From JADHOX01 sp038120515 (GTDB taxonomy: Bacteria > Pseudomonadota > Alphaproteobacteria > Rickettsiales > JABIRX01), in the NCBI GenBank assembly GCA_038120515.1, contig JAYOLW010000016.1, forward strand, positions 1-33,698: a stretch of DNA of 33,698 bases, given 5' to 3'. The notes beneath the pieces were generated by a model. The model was given only the letters and a program-made list of their open reading frames with translations. It was not told the origin of the DNA and did no database searches. Positions 13,626-21,796 of the stretch are shown here, in pieces (the first letter of the stretch is position 1; every line of letters begins with the position of its first letter). The position numbers were made by a program, and so were the translations under genes.

Positions 13626-15524
13626 TTAAGTAATATTAAAATAATATTTGAGCAGCAGAATATATACGTAACAAAGGAGAAGAGCAAGTGGAATTCCTGA
13701 TTTTACAAAATCATAAAATTTATATTTTCCAGGTGACATAACAAGAAGATTGGTTTGATAACCAATAGGAGTAATAAATGATGAATTGCATGCAAAAATC
13801 ATGGCAAAAATAAATATTTTTGGGTCAAGCATTAATTTAAGAGCTAGGTTGATAGCAACAGGTGTAAAAATTACCGCTGTTGCAGCATTTGATAATAAGT
13901 TTGTCATTACCGTAATAAAGATAAAGAAACAGGCAATAATCATTGAGGTTGATAGTCCTTCAAGCAAACCAACAACCGAGCTTGCAATCAATGAGGCAGC
14001 TCCAGTTGCTTGAAGAGCAGTACCCATCGCAATAGATGCAACAATAAGCAATACAACTGTCCTATCAATTGATCGTGCTGCTTGTCTAATATTAATGCAA
14101 TTTAATAAAATTAATAAACCTGCTGCTGTAAAGGCTGAAATTGATAATGGAATTATATTTAAGGCAGATAATGTAATCACTGAAAAGAAAATTACTAAAG
14201 TTTTAATGATTCTTGTAATTGAACTTATTTGTTGAGTGCTCCATTTTGTTAAAATGAGATCTTTGTTATTCCTTAGTGCTAAAATTTTATTAATATCACC
14301 AAGTATAAGCAATACATCACCAGCAATTAAATGAAGATTAGTCATCTTAGATTTAATGAGATTTCCTTTTCTTTGAATTCCAATTACTGGACAATTATAA
14401 TTAGTGTAAAATTCAGCATTTTTAATTGTATTACCAATTAATCTTGATGCTGGTGCTACAACTAATTCCGCCAGATTAGCTTCTTCTACATTAATATTAT
14501 TGTTTTTATCTTCAGTAATTTCTGAATCTGAATTATTATTCTCATCTTCGTCAAGAAAATGTAAGTTTTTTAGGAATACATTTGGTTTTTTGTGAACAAG
14601 TGTAGCAAGGTCATTTCTCGTTCCTGAAATTGTTACAATATCACTTTCTCTTAAAATCATATCATCTTGAAAGGGCGGTAAGAAAATTTGTTCGTCTCTT
14701 TCAATTGCTCTAATTGTTAAATTTGGAAATCCAGGAAGATGCCCTTGGATAAGAGTGGAATCAATTAATTTAGAATCTATACATATATTAATTTGTGAAA
14801 TAAATGGACGGTCATCAATATATGAATCGTGATCTTTAGCATTATCTGGAAGGGTTTTAGGTAAATAAAACATTATATACATCAAGCCAGTAAAAGCCAT
14901 AATGCTTCCAGGAATAATAAATTCAAAAAAATCTAAAGCTGGTAAACCAAGATTTTGCACAGAACCAGATATTAATAGATTTGTACTACTTCCAATTAAT
15001 GTAGTCATACCACCAAGAATAGAGGCATAAGATAATGGTATCATGACTTTACTTGCTGATATATTTAGTTTTCTTGCAACTTCGCTCAGTATAGGAATGA
15101 ATATTACAACAACAGGAGTATTATTCATAAAGGCACTTATTAAAATAATAGCAAATAATGATATAAATATTGCAATGAAACCATTGCTTTGACTTATATT
15201 AAGAATTAATTTTGGTACAATATTTAATGCATTAGATTGGATTATAGCCTGACCAATTATCAGCATTGAGACAATAGTAATTAGAGATGGGTCGGCAAAG
15301 CCAAGTAGAAAAGAGTTTGTTGATAATGCATTATTGCCACCTGCATCATTAAGCGGAAAAAAATGAAAGAATATCATAAAGGTTGATATTACAAATAAAG
15401 AAGTAAGCTCTAGCGATATCTTTTCAAACACATATGATAAAATTGCTAATGCAATTACAATAAGTGTAAAATATGTATGATAATCAATAAATTTAGTTAC
15501 AAATAGTGTATGGGCTTCAAACAT
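13626..15524 (-). CDS. SLC13-family permease with two central TrkA-C domains
   Basis: This 632-residue membrane protein has N-terminal transmembrane segments (residues about 15-225), a hydrophilic middle (about 235-430) and a second membrane half (about 440-632). The middle holds two RCK-C/TrkA-C-like repeats (around residues 250-310 and 350-420) separated by an acidic, Asn/Asp-rich linker. NTPVVVIFIPIL and SNAATAVIFTPVAINLALKL are the paired SLC13/ArsB-type signature loops. This architecture is seen in sodium-coupled anion (sulphate or dicarboxylate) transporters whose TrkA-C domains sense a ligand; the substrate is not readable. It lies 17 nt after the SH3 gene and 8 nt before dusB. Confidence 0.85.
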   Translation of the reverse strand: MFEAHTLFVTKFIDYHTYFTLIVIALAILSYVFEKISLELTSLFVISTFMIFFHFFPLNDAGGNNALSTNSFLLGFADPSLITIVSMLIIGQAIIQSNALNIVPKLILNISQSNGFIAIFISLFAIILISAFMNNTPVVVIFIPILSEVARKLNISASKVMIPLSYASILGGMTTLIGSSTNLLISGSVQNLGLPALDFFEFIIPGSIMAFTGLMYIMFYLPKTLPDNAKDHDSYIDDRPFISQINICIDSKLIDSTLIQGHLPGFPNLTIRAIERDEQIFLPPFQDDMILRESDIVTISGTRNDLATLVHKKPNVFLKNLHFLDEDENNNSDSEITEDKNNNINVEEANLAELVVAPASRLIGNTIKNAEFYTNYNCPVIGIQRKGNLIKSKMTNLHLIAGDVLLILGDINKILALRNNKDLILTKWSTQQISSITRIIKTLVIFFSVITLSALNIIPLSISAFTAAGLLILLNCINIRQAARSIDRTVVLLIVASIAMGTALQATGAASLIASSVVGLLEGLSTSMIIACFFIFITVMTNLLSNAATAVIFTPVAINLALKLMLDPKIFIFAMIFACNSSFITPIGYQTNLLVMSPGKYKFYDFVKSGIPLALLLCYVYILLLKYYFNIT

Positions 15525-15541
15525 TTTTTTTAGTTTTGTAA

Positions 15542-16018
15542 TTAAAAATTCTCAAAATCATAAACTCCCCAAATATTATTTTTCTTAAGCCAACCAATTA
15601 TTCCATTTATATTAACTTCACACCAATTATTTCGGCAGGATAAAATTGTACCTCTTACATTAGAATCTACAACATATTCAGCAATAGGTTTTTTTCCAGG
15701 TTTTCTGTATAAAACAGAACTATTATTTTTGACAATAAAATTACGTGATTGGCTAAGTAATGTAAGATGGATCCAACCAATATCACCATTATAATCCTTA
15801 ACTTTTAACCAATTGTTATATTTTGAAAGAATCTCAAGTGGGATGTTATTGCCTTGATATATCCATTTAATAGGGTAGTCAATGCTTGGACCAGTTCTAA
15901 CATTGGTTTCATGGTATTTTAAAGAGCCATATTGTGGGAAATTCTCAATTTCATTAAAATTTGCATAGGAAGAAAGAGGTAAAAAATAAAAAATTATTAT
16001 TGAGAAAATTCTACGCAT
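15542..16018 (-). CDS. secreted protein with two bacterial SH3-like domains
   Basis: From the ATG at 16018 the product has 158 residues and opens with a clear signal peptide (MRRIFSIIIFYFLPLSSYA). A longer frame from 16090 would put extra sequence before the signal peptide and overlap moxR on the other strand, so the shorter start is preferred. The mature part holds two SH3b-like repeats: the first around NVRTGPSIDYPI...WLKVKDYNGDIGWIH, the second with SVLYRKPGKKPI...NWCEVNINGIIGWL. Such proteins bind peptidoglycan or peptides in the periplasm; relatives are common in alphaproteobacteria without a firm function. It is the first gene of the leftward block and is divergent from moxR. Confidence 0.85.
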   Translation of the reverse strand: MRRIFSIIIFYFLPLSSYANFNEIENFPQYGSLKYHETNVRTGPSIDYPIKWIYQGNNIPLEILSKYNNWLKVKDYNGDIGWIHLTLLSQSRNFIVKNNSSVLYRKPGKKPIAEYVVDSNVRGTILSCRNNWCEVNINGIIGWLKKNNIWGVYDFENF

Positions 16019-16049
16019 TGTTTTAAATAATAAAAAATTTTTTATAAAT

Positions 16050-17030
16050 ATGAAAAACACAATAGTAGATATATCCAATATAAACAACAAGATTATCGCA
16101 CTTAAGGAAAATCTTCAAAAGTTTGTTATTGGTCAAGAAGAGTTGATCGAAAATTTAATAATAGCAATATTAACAGAAGGTCATATTTTAATTGAGGGTG
16201 TTCCTGGATTAGCTAAAACTTTAGCCGCTAATTCATTAGCTAAATCAGTAGATGCAGAATTTAAAAGAATACAATTTACCCCAGATTTATTACCGACTGA
16301 TCTTATCGGTACTGAAATCTTTAATCATGAAAAAAATAGCTTTGAATTTAAAAAAGGTCCCCTTGTTAGTAATATTATTTTAGCAGATGAGATAAATAGG
16401 GCGCCTTCGAAAGTTCAATCGGCTTTATTAGAATCAATGGCTGAAAAACAAATAACTGTTGCTGATCAAACCTATAAATTAAGTAAAGATTTTTTCTTGG
16501 TTGCAGCTACTCAAAATCCGATTGAGCAAGAGGGTACATATAATTTATCAGAGGCTGCTTTAGATAGATTTATGCTCCATATAGTTGTAACATATCCATC
16601 TTTTAAACAAGAGCTTGATATTATAAAATATGAAATAGATGGAAGGTTTAAAAATTTCGATCTTAAGCCAATCACTAATATTAAAGAATTATCTGAAATG
16701 CGAAATCAGGTTGCAAGTATTTTTGTTAGCCCATCTCTCCAAGAATATATAGTGTCATTAATCTCTGTTACTAGAAACCCAGCTAAATATGATTCAGAGC
16801 TTTCTAATTATATAGATTTTGGTGTATCTCCAAGAGCTTCTTTATCGTTACTTAAGGCTTCTCAGGCTCTTGCATATATTAATGGTGATGAATATGTAAC
16901 TCCTGCTCATATTCAAAAAATGTTACCTAATATCTTAAGGCATAGGTTAATGGTTAATTTTAATGCCAAAGCTGATAATATCTCAAAGGATGAAATTATT
17001 AAACGTATTATATCGGTAGTAGCATATTAA
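16050..17030 (+). CDS. MoxR-family AAA+ ATPase
   Basis: MoxR ATPases act as chaperones that activate or assemble partner proteins, often with a DUF58/vWA protein encoded next door. The 326-residue product has Walker A GVPGLAKT (residues 50-57), Walker B LADEINRAPSKVQ (Asp113, Glu114), sensor-1 VAATQNPIEQEGTY and the C-terminal lid with SPRASLSLLKASQALA. It is complete and typical of the MRP subfamily. The next gene starts 2 nt after its stop, and the two form a classic pair; the transglutaminase and extra vWA genes often found with them are absent here. Confidence 0.93.
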   Translation: MKNTIVDISNINNKIIALKENLQKFVIGQEELIENLIIAILTEGHILIEGVPGLAKTLAANSLAKSVDAEFKRIQFTPDLLPTDLIGTEIFNHEKNSFEFKKGPLVSNIILADEINRAPSKVQSALLESMAEKQITVADQTYKLSKDFFLVAATQNPIEQEGTYNLSEAALDRFMLHIVVTYPSFKQELDIIKYEIDGRFKNFDLKPITNIKELSEMRNQVASIFVSPSLQEYIVSLISVTRNPAKYDSELSNYIDFGVSPRASLSLLKASQALAYINGDEYVTPAHIQKMLPNILRHRLMVNFNAKADNISKDEIIKRIISVVAY

Positions 17031-17032
17031 TT

Positions 17033-17938
17033 ATGACAGATTTTCATTTATATCCTGATTTTAAATCATTGAATAAAATGATAAGTCTGATTGAGAGTGA
17101 AAAGCTGCATTTTTCTGCAGAATATTTCTCAACACTTTCAGGTGCCTATAAATCAAAATTTAAATCTTCAGGTATAATATTTGATAATATAAGAAAATAT
17201 CAATTTGGAGATGACAAAAGGCGTATAGATTGGAAAGCTTCAGCTAGGACAGGTAAGCTTTATGTCAAAGAATTTGTAGAAGAACGAAACACAGAAATTA
17301 TGTTAGTGCTAAATAATTCTTCTGAGATGTTATTTGCCTCAAAATATAATTTCAAATCTTATATAGCTCTTGAAATTTTTGCATATATTGCCTTTTTAGC
17401 TCTTAAAAATAAGGATTACGTTTTATCAAATATTTTTATATCTAATGATAATTATAAATTTTTTCAAAAGACCAATAACAAAAATGAAATATTAAATATT
17501 ATTTCAAAGATCTCAAAAGCATCTCCTGATAAAACAAATAACCTTACAAATCTTAATATTTTAAAACAAATTAGTGAATGTGCTAATTTAGGTAAAAATA
17601 TTTATTTTATTTTGCCAATTTTATATGATTTTGATGAAAAATATAAAGTAATTATTAAAACTTTAGCAGTCCAAAATAATATCACTTTTATTTTTATTTG
17701 GGACGATCTTGAAAATGAATTACCCAAGTTAAAAAATTTTGAGGTTACAAATATAAACAATCCTTCAGGTTATATTATCAATTCAACGCAAATAAATAAG
17801 AAAAAATACCATAATATATTTGAGCAAAAAATTAACGAAATTAATGAGTTCCTAAGCTCAAAAAATATTGATTATTTTTATATTAATACAAAGGAAAATA
17901 GTTTTTTAAAACTTATCGAATTTTTTAAAAGAAATTAA
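17033..17938 (+). CDS. DUF58 domain protein, partner of MoxR
   Basis: This 301-residue protein carries the DUF58 signature around residues 53-80 (IRKYQFGDDKRRIDWKASAR...VKEFVEERN), followed by a vWA-like fold (IMLVLNNSSEM). The usual vWA MIDAS start DxSxS reads NNSSE here, so metal binding may be lost. No membrane segment is visible near the N-terminus. Family knowledge links MoxR-DUF58 pairs to envelope stress and protein maturation. The C-terminal third is rich in Asn, Lys and Ile and less conserved. Its end is 2 nt from the convergent pdxH end. Confidence 0.85.
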   Translation: MTDFHLYPDFKSLNKMISLIESEKLHFSAEYFSTLSGAYKSKFKSSGIIFDNIRKYQFGDDKRRIDWKASARTGKLYVKEFVEERNTEIMLVLNNSSEMLFASKYNFKSYIALEIFAYIAFLALKNKDYVLSNIFISNDNYKFFQKTNNKNEILNIISKISKASPDKTNNLTNLNILKQISECANLGKNIYFILPILYDFDEKYKVIIKTLAVQNNITFIFIWDDLENELPKLKNFEVTNINNPSGYIINSTQINKKKYHNIFEQKINEINEFLSSKNIDYFYINTKENSFLKLIEFFKRN

Positions 17939-17940
17939 TT

Positions 17941-18534
17941 TTAAGGATATAGATTCTTAATTTCCCATTTTGAGTTTATGTCAGATCTAATGAATAATTT
18001 ACGATCATGTAAACGTGAAATCCCTCCATCTTGCCAAAATTCAATTCTCGTTGGCACAACTCTAAAACCAGACCAGTTTTTTGGTCTTTTAATTTCACTA
18101 GGATTTTCATCAACATTCTTTTGTACCATATCTCTAAGTTCATTTATAGAAATATTCATAGTTTCGGATTGTCTAGAATATTGAGCACCAATTCTACTAT
18201 TTATTGGTCTTGAATTAAAATAATTATCAGCATCTTCATCACTTACTTGTTTGGTATTGCCTTCAATTCTTATTTGTTTGTCAAGAGGTTCCCAGTAAAA
18301 ACACAGAGCTACTCTTGGATTTGCTTGCAGTTCTTTACCTTTACGACTATCTAAATTTGTATAAAAAATAAATCCATCTGAGCTGAAGTCTTTTAGCAGG
18401 ACAATTCTACTTGAAGGAAATCCACTTGCCGTTGAAGTAGCAAGATTCATAGCATTTGCTTGTTTTATTTTTTTGTTTGAATTAGCTTCCTCAAACCATT
18501 CTTTGAAAAGTATAAAAGGATCAATATTTGTCAT
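17941..18534 (-). CDS. pdxH: pyridoxamine/pyridoxine 5'-phosphate oxidase PdxH
   Basis: PdxH is the FMN enzyme that oxidises PNP or PMP to pyridoxal 5'-phosphate. The 197-residue product has the FMN-binding SRIVLLKDFSSDGFIFYTN, DSRKGKELQANPRVALCFYWEPL, a QIRIEG segment, SRIGAQYSRQS and the C-terminal FWQDGGISRLHDR, the substrate and FMN motif ending in the conserved R-L-H-x-R. Full length. It lies 62 nt downstream of the TlpA-like gene on the same strand and could be the last gene of that block. Upstream PLP-synthesis genes are not in the window, so this may serve salvage. Confidence 0.95.
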   Translation of the reverse strand: MTNIDPFILFKEWFEEANSNKKIKQANAMNLATSTASGFPSSRIVLLKDFSSDGFIFYTNLDSRKGKELQANPRVALCFYWEPLDKQIRIEGNTKQVSDEDADNYFNSRPINSRIGAQYSRQSETMNISINELRDMVQKNVDENPSEIKRPKNWSGFRVVPTRIEFWQDGGISRLHDRKLFIRSDINSKWEIKNLYP

Positions 18535-18596
18535 TAATCTAAAAAAAATTTAGCAAAATTTATACCTAATTGTTTATAAGTAAATCAAATATTTGT

Positions 18597-19130
18597 TTAT
18601 TTTAAATATTTTGAAATATCTATTTCTTGCCAATTTCTAGCACCTGTAATTTTGTCAATATAGGTTTTTTCTTTTGAAATTTTGTCGGTTTTGATAATCA
18701 ATGTTGTTGGCACATTATTTAGATTGAATATATTTTTATAAAGAAGCTTTTCCTTGTCTATGGCGAAATATACATTTGGGTTTTGTTGCGATTGAAAATT
18801 AATTTTTCTTAAATAAGCCAGTGCATCAAATCTATCTTCATCGACAGAAATTGCAAGTACTGACAATTTACCATTCATATCATTTGCCAGCTTAAACATT
18901 GAGTCAAATTCATCTTTACAATAACCACACCATGACGCCCAGAAATTTACTAAAATTAACTCATGATCAATTTGTTCAAATGAATATTTTGAACCACCAA
19001 GTGTTTGAATTGGAAAAGCAGTTAGTTGTTTTTCAATTGAAGCATATGAATGATCAATTGTTGCTAATAAAATTATTAAAATTTTGAAAAATTTAATATC
19101 TGATAAGATTTTGATCAACTTCAATTGCAT
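18597..19130 (-). CDS. TlpA/ResA-like thioredoxin-fold protein, exported
   Basis: From the ATG at 19130 this is a 177-residue protein with an N-terminal hydrophobic segment (IKFFKILIILLATIDHSYA) that should direct export, then a thioredoxin fold with the redox motif WCGYC (Cys68 and Cys71) in NFWASWCGYCKDEF and the cis-Pro region NNVPTTLII. TlpA-like proteins reduce disulphides in the periplasm, often for cytochrome c or oxidase maturation. I prefer 19130 to an upstream ATG at 19145 because it trims the overlap with the rhodanese gene to 38 nt. No partner redox gene is nearby. Confidence 0.85.
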   Translation of the reverse strand: MQLKLIKILSDIKFFKILIILLATIDHSYASIEKQLTAFPIQTLGGSKYSFEQIDHELILVNFWASWCGYCKDEFDSMFKLANDMNGKLSVLAISVDEDRFDALAYLRKINFQSQQNPNVYFAIDKEKLLYKNIFNLNNVPTTLIIKTDKISKEKTYIDKITGARNWQEIDISKYLK

Positions 19131-19404
19131 AACGATCAATACCACCAGTTATATTAAAGAGATTGTTGAAACCGAAATTTTCAAGCATTTGGCATGCAAT
19201 CATGCTTCTTCGACCATGATGACAAAGTAAAACTATATCCTTGTCATCCTTAATTTCTTGAGATCTTGAATTTAATTCATCAAGAGGAATGGAAAAACCA
19301 CCAATATTAACGTAATCAAATTCTTCCTTAGTTCTAACATCAATAAGATAATATGTGTTTTTATCCTTATTACTAAATTCTATGGGTGATAATTCCTTAA
19401 TCAT
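19093..19404 (-). CDS. single-domain rhodanese-like protein
   Basis: This 103-residue protein is one rhodanese domain: the start YYLIDVRTKEEFDYVNIGG, the active-site loop CHHGRRS with the persulphide-forming Cys61, and the C-terminal NLFNITGGIDRY. No signal peptide is seen, so it is cytoplasmic. Such proteins carry sulphane sulphur; the partner is unknown. It overlaps queF by 4 nt (ATGA type) and the following TlpA-like gene by 38 nt. Its place behind queosine genes may be only operon sharing. Confidence 0.9.
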   Translation of the reverse strand: MIKELSPIEFSNKDKNTYYLIDVRTKEEFDYVNIGGFSIPLDELNSRSQEIKDDKDIVLLCHHGRRSMIACQMLENFGFNNLFNITGGIDRYAIEVDQNLIRY

Positions 19405-19853
19405 TTTCTTGGTGAGTAATTTTTAAAATCTATTTGAGGAATAAGGATATCTTCTGGTTCTTTACTGGTTTGATAGAAAATATCAATTGGTATACCTCCT
19501 CTTGGATACCATATGCCAACAATTCTTAACCATTTAGGAGCGATGGTTTTGATAATATCTTTAGCAATAGATATCGTACAATCTTCATGAAATGCTCCGT
19601 GATTTCTATAAGAGAACAGATATAATTTAAGTGATTTGCTCTCAACAATAAGTTCGTTTGGGACATAATCTAATGTTATATGCGCAAAGTCAGGCTGACT
19701 GGTAATAGGGCAAATTGATGTAAATTCCGGGCAGGTAAAACGAATTGAGTAATCTGTGTCAATATGAGGATTAGCAACGGATTCTAATATATCAATCGAA
19801 GGTTCTGAAGGTATTTGTGATTGTTTTCCAAGATTAGTTAAATTTTGTGTCAT
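19401..19853 (-). CDS. queF: NADPH-dependent preQ0 reductase QueF (short form)
   Basis: QueF reduces the nitrile of preQ0 to the aminomethyl group of preQ1, the last step before tRNA insertion. The 150-residue product is the unimodular type. Seen are the catalytic Cys48 in EFTSICPITSQPD with Asp55, and the QueF motif SYRNHGAFHED (residues 81-91) that contributes the NADPH-site residues and the nitrile-pocket His89 and Glu90. Full length. It lies 4 nt after the GNAT gene and two genes after queC, so three preQ1 steps share one operon. QueD and the queuosine-inserting Tgt are not in this window. Confidence 0.95.
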   Translation of the reverse strand: MTQNLTNLGKQSQIPSEPSIDILESVANPHIDTDYSIRFTCPEFTSICPITSQPDFAHITLDYVPNELIVESKSLKLYLFSYRNHGAFHEDCTISIAKDIIKTIAPKWLRIVGIWYPRGGIPIDIFYQTSKEPEDILIPQIDFKNYSPRK

Positions 19854-19857
19854 ATCC

Positions 19858-20466
19858 TTATTTTATCAAGCCAGAGAAAAAATTTTTTGATTTAGCTTTA
19901 TTTTCTAAATATTGATCTTTAGTTAAAGCATACATTTCAATATCGAAATATTGACCATTATGCAACCTATATTGTTTTAAAGAACCTTCACGGTTAAAAC
20001 CAGCGGTTTTTAATAATTTCCATGATGGTTTATTAACAATTAGTGTAGATGCCTGAATACGGTTTATATTCATTGTATTAAATCCGAAATCTAAAACCTT
20101 AGTCATAGCTTTTCCCATTATGCCTTTTCGCCAATATACCTTACTAAGATCGTAGCTTATTTCAGCCCGATTATTATAGCGATTCCATTCATTAAAACCA
20201 ATAGCACCAATCATTTTGTTTGATTTTTTGTCGGCAATTGCCCAATAAACACTAATTCTTCTATTATAAAGACTAATCCAATAATGCATTTCATCTTTTG
20301 CTTCCGCAAGTGTTGCAGGAATATTCGAAAGGATATATTTAGATACTTCAGCATCGGCAAAATATTCAAAGAAATCTTGATAATCATTAATAGATTGCTC
20401 TCTTAGAATAAAATTCTCATCTATTTCTATAACTGGAAACTCATCGAAAAAACTATTATTCAGCAT
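19858..20466 (-). CDS. GNAT acetyltransferase, RimJ/RimL-like
   Basis: This 202-residue protein has a GNAT fold of the RimJ/RimL subgroup: LREQSINDYQDFFEYF at the start, IGAIGFNEWN, the acetyl-CoA loop YWRKGIMGKAMTKVLDFGF, INRIQASTLIVNKPS and LLKTAGFNREGSLKQY. Members acetylate protein N-termini (ribosomal or other) or small amines. The substrate here is unknown. It sits between queC and queF with only 2 and 4 nt of spacing; whether it acts with them is not shown by the sequence. Confidence 0.88.
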   Translation of the reverse strand: MLNNSFFDEFPVIEIDENFILREQSINDYQDFFEYFADAEVSKYILSNIPATLAEAKDEMHYWISLYNRRISVYWAIADKKSNKMIGAIGFNEWNRYNNRAEISYDLSKVYWRKGIMGKAMTKVLDFGFNTMNINRIQASTLIVNKPSWKLLKTAGFNREGSLKQYRLHNGQYFDIEMYALTKDQYLENKAKSKNFFSGLIK

Positions 20467-20468
20467 AA

Positions 20469-21140
20469 TTAAACATATTTAATCTTATCAATGGTTTTTA
20501 ATTCTTTAAATGCATTTAGTCTAATTTGACATGAATCGCAATGACCACAACTTAAACCATCTATAGTTGGGTCATAACAGCTTATAGTTAGTGAATAATC
20601 AAAATTCAAGTTTAACCCACATTGTATAATATCTTTTTTTGTTAAATTAATTAAGGGTGTTTGAATTTTAATTGATTTATCTAGGCCGATTTTGGTTCCA
20701 ATATTAACCATTTTGTTGAAGCTTTTGATAAACTCTGGACGACAGTCCGGATAGCCACTATAATCAATTGCATTTGCACCAATAAAAATTTCGTTAATAT
20801 CTAGTGATTCAGCATATGCTGTTGCATAACTTAAAAATAAAATATTACGCGCTGGAACATAAGTCACTGGAATATGGTTTTTGTCAATTTTTTGATCTTT
20901 AGGAACTGAGATGTTATCGGTTAATGCTGAGTTTTTAAAGACATTAGGATCAATTGTTATGATTTTATGATTATAAATATCTAAGGATTTAACAATTTTT
21001 TTAGCAGATTCTAATTCAAATTTATGTCTTTGATTATAGTCGAAACTAAGAGCATAAATTTGATAACCTTCATTGTTGATAATTGCTGCAGTTGTAGCTG
21101 AGTCAAGTCCGCCAGATAATAATAAGATTGCCTTTTTCAT
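20469..21140 (-). CDS. queC: 7-cyano-7-deazaguanine (preQ0) synthase QueC
   Basis: QueC converts 7-carboxy-7-deazaguanine to preQ0 using ATP and ammonia. The 223-residue product has the PP-loop SGGLDS (residues 9-14), SFDYNQRHKFE, YVPARNILFLSYATAYAE and GANAIDYSGYPDCRPEFI, and four C-terminal zinc-binding cysteines at 188, 198, 201 and 204 (CYD...CGHCDSC). All family hallmarks are intact. Its start overlaps the queE end by 4 nt (ATGA), so QueE and QueC, which act in consecutive steps, are translationally coupled. Confidence 0.96.
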   Translation of the reverse strand: MKKAILLLSGGLDSATTAAIINNEGYQIYALSFDYNQRHKFELESAKKIVKSLDIYNHKIITIDPNVFKNSALTDNISVPKDQKIDKNHIPVTYVPARNILFLSYATAYAESLDINEIFIGANAIDYSGYPDCRPEFIKSFNKMVNIGTKIGLDKSIKIQTPLINLTKKDIIQCGLNLNFDYSLTISCYDPTIDGLSCGHCDSCQIRLNAFKELKTIDKIKYV

Positions 21141-21796
21141 GCTATTTCTAAAATTTTATGAGTCTGAATTGAAATATTGTAATTATATTTTAATGCAAGT
21201 TCTACACATAGCTTTTTATTATCTATATTCTTCTGTTCATTATACTCATCCATTGGTTGGATCAAAATATTTTTAAATTTAGAAAATTCATCTGGAACAA
21301 AATTATAATCTTTGTTGGTTTTAGAAATTATAAATTTGAAATAATCTGAACGTTTTAGCATTAAAGGATCAAGATGTTTATAGCCAATACTATTATAGTT
21401 CTTTGGTGAGCATATAATCATAACAAATTTATGAAGATCCCTAAAAATAGTTCCATTTGTCTCAATCTGAACCTTGAGATTTGCCTTAATTAATAACTCG
21501 CATAATTCTTTGATGTCTTGTCTTAATGGTTCGCCTCCAGTAATCACTATAAGTTTTATAGTATTGGCTGTGAGTTGTTTTATTTCATTTATAATTGAAT
21601 CAATATGTATGTTTTTAAAATCATCAAACTCAGTATCGCAAAAACTACATTTAAGATTACAGCCTCCAAGCCTTATAAAAACAGCTGGTGTTCCTGCATA
21701 AGGTCCTTCTCCTTGAATAGTTTTAAATATATTTACAACATCTAAATATTTATCATATTTGATGATTTTTGGTAATGGTTTGTTTTGACCAAACAT
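21137..21796 (-). CDS. queE: 7-carboxy-7-deazaguanine synthase QueE (radical SAM)
   Basis: QueE contracts carboxy-tetrahydropterin to 7-carboxy-7-deazaguanine. The 219-residue product has FKTIQGEGPYAGTPAVFIRL and the radical-SAM cluster motif GGCNLKCSFCDTEFD (CxxxCxxC at Cys46, 50 and 53), then the SAM-binding VITGGEPLRQ and ETNGT. No unusual spacing is seen in the cluster loop. Its start meets the end of the Kef-type antiporter gene at one base, and its end overlaps queC. Confidence 0.95.
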   Translation of the reverse strand: MFGQNKPLPKIIKYDKYLDVVNIFKTIQGEGPYAGTPAVFIRLGGCNLKCSFCDTEFDDFKNIHIDSIINEIKQLTANTIKLIVITGGEPLRQDIKELCELLIKANLKVQIETNGTIFRDLHKFVMIICSPKNYNSIGYKHLDPLMLKRSDYFKFIISKTNKDYNFVPDEFSKFKNILIQPMDEYNEQKNIDNKKLCVELALKYNYNISIQTHKILEIA

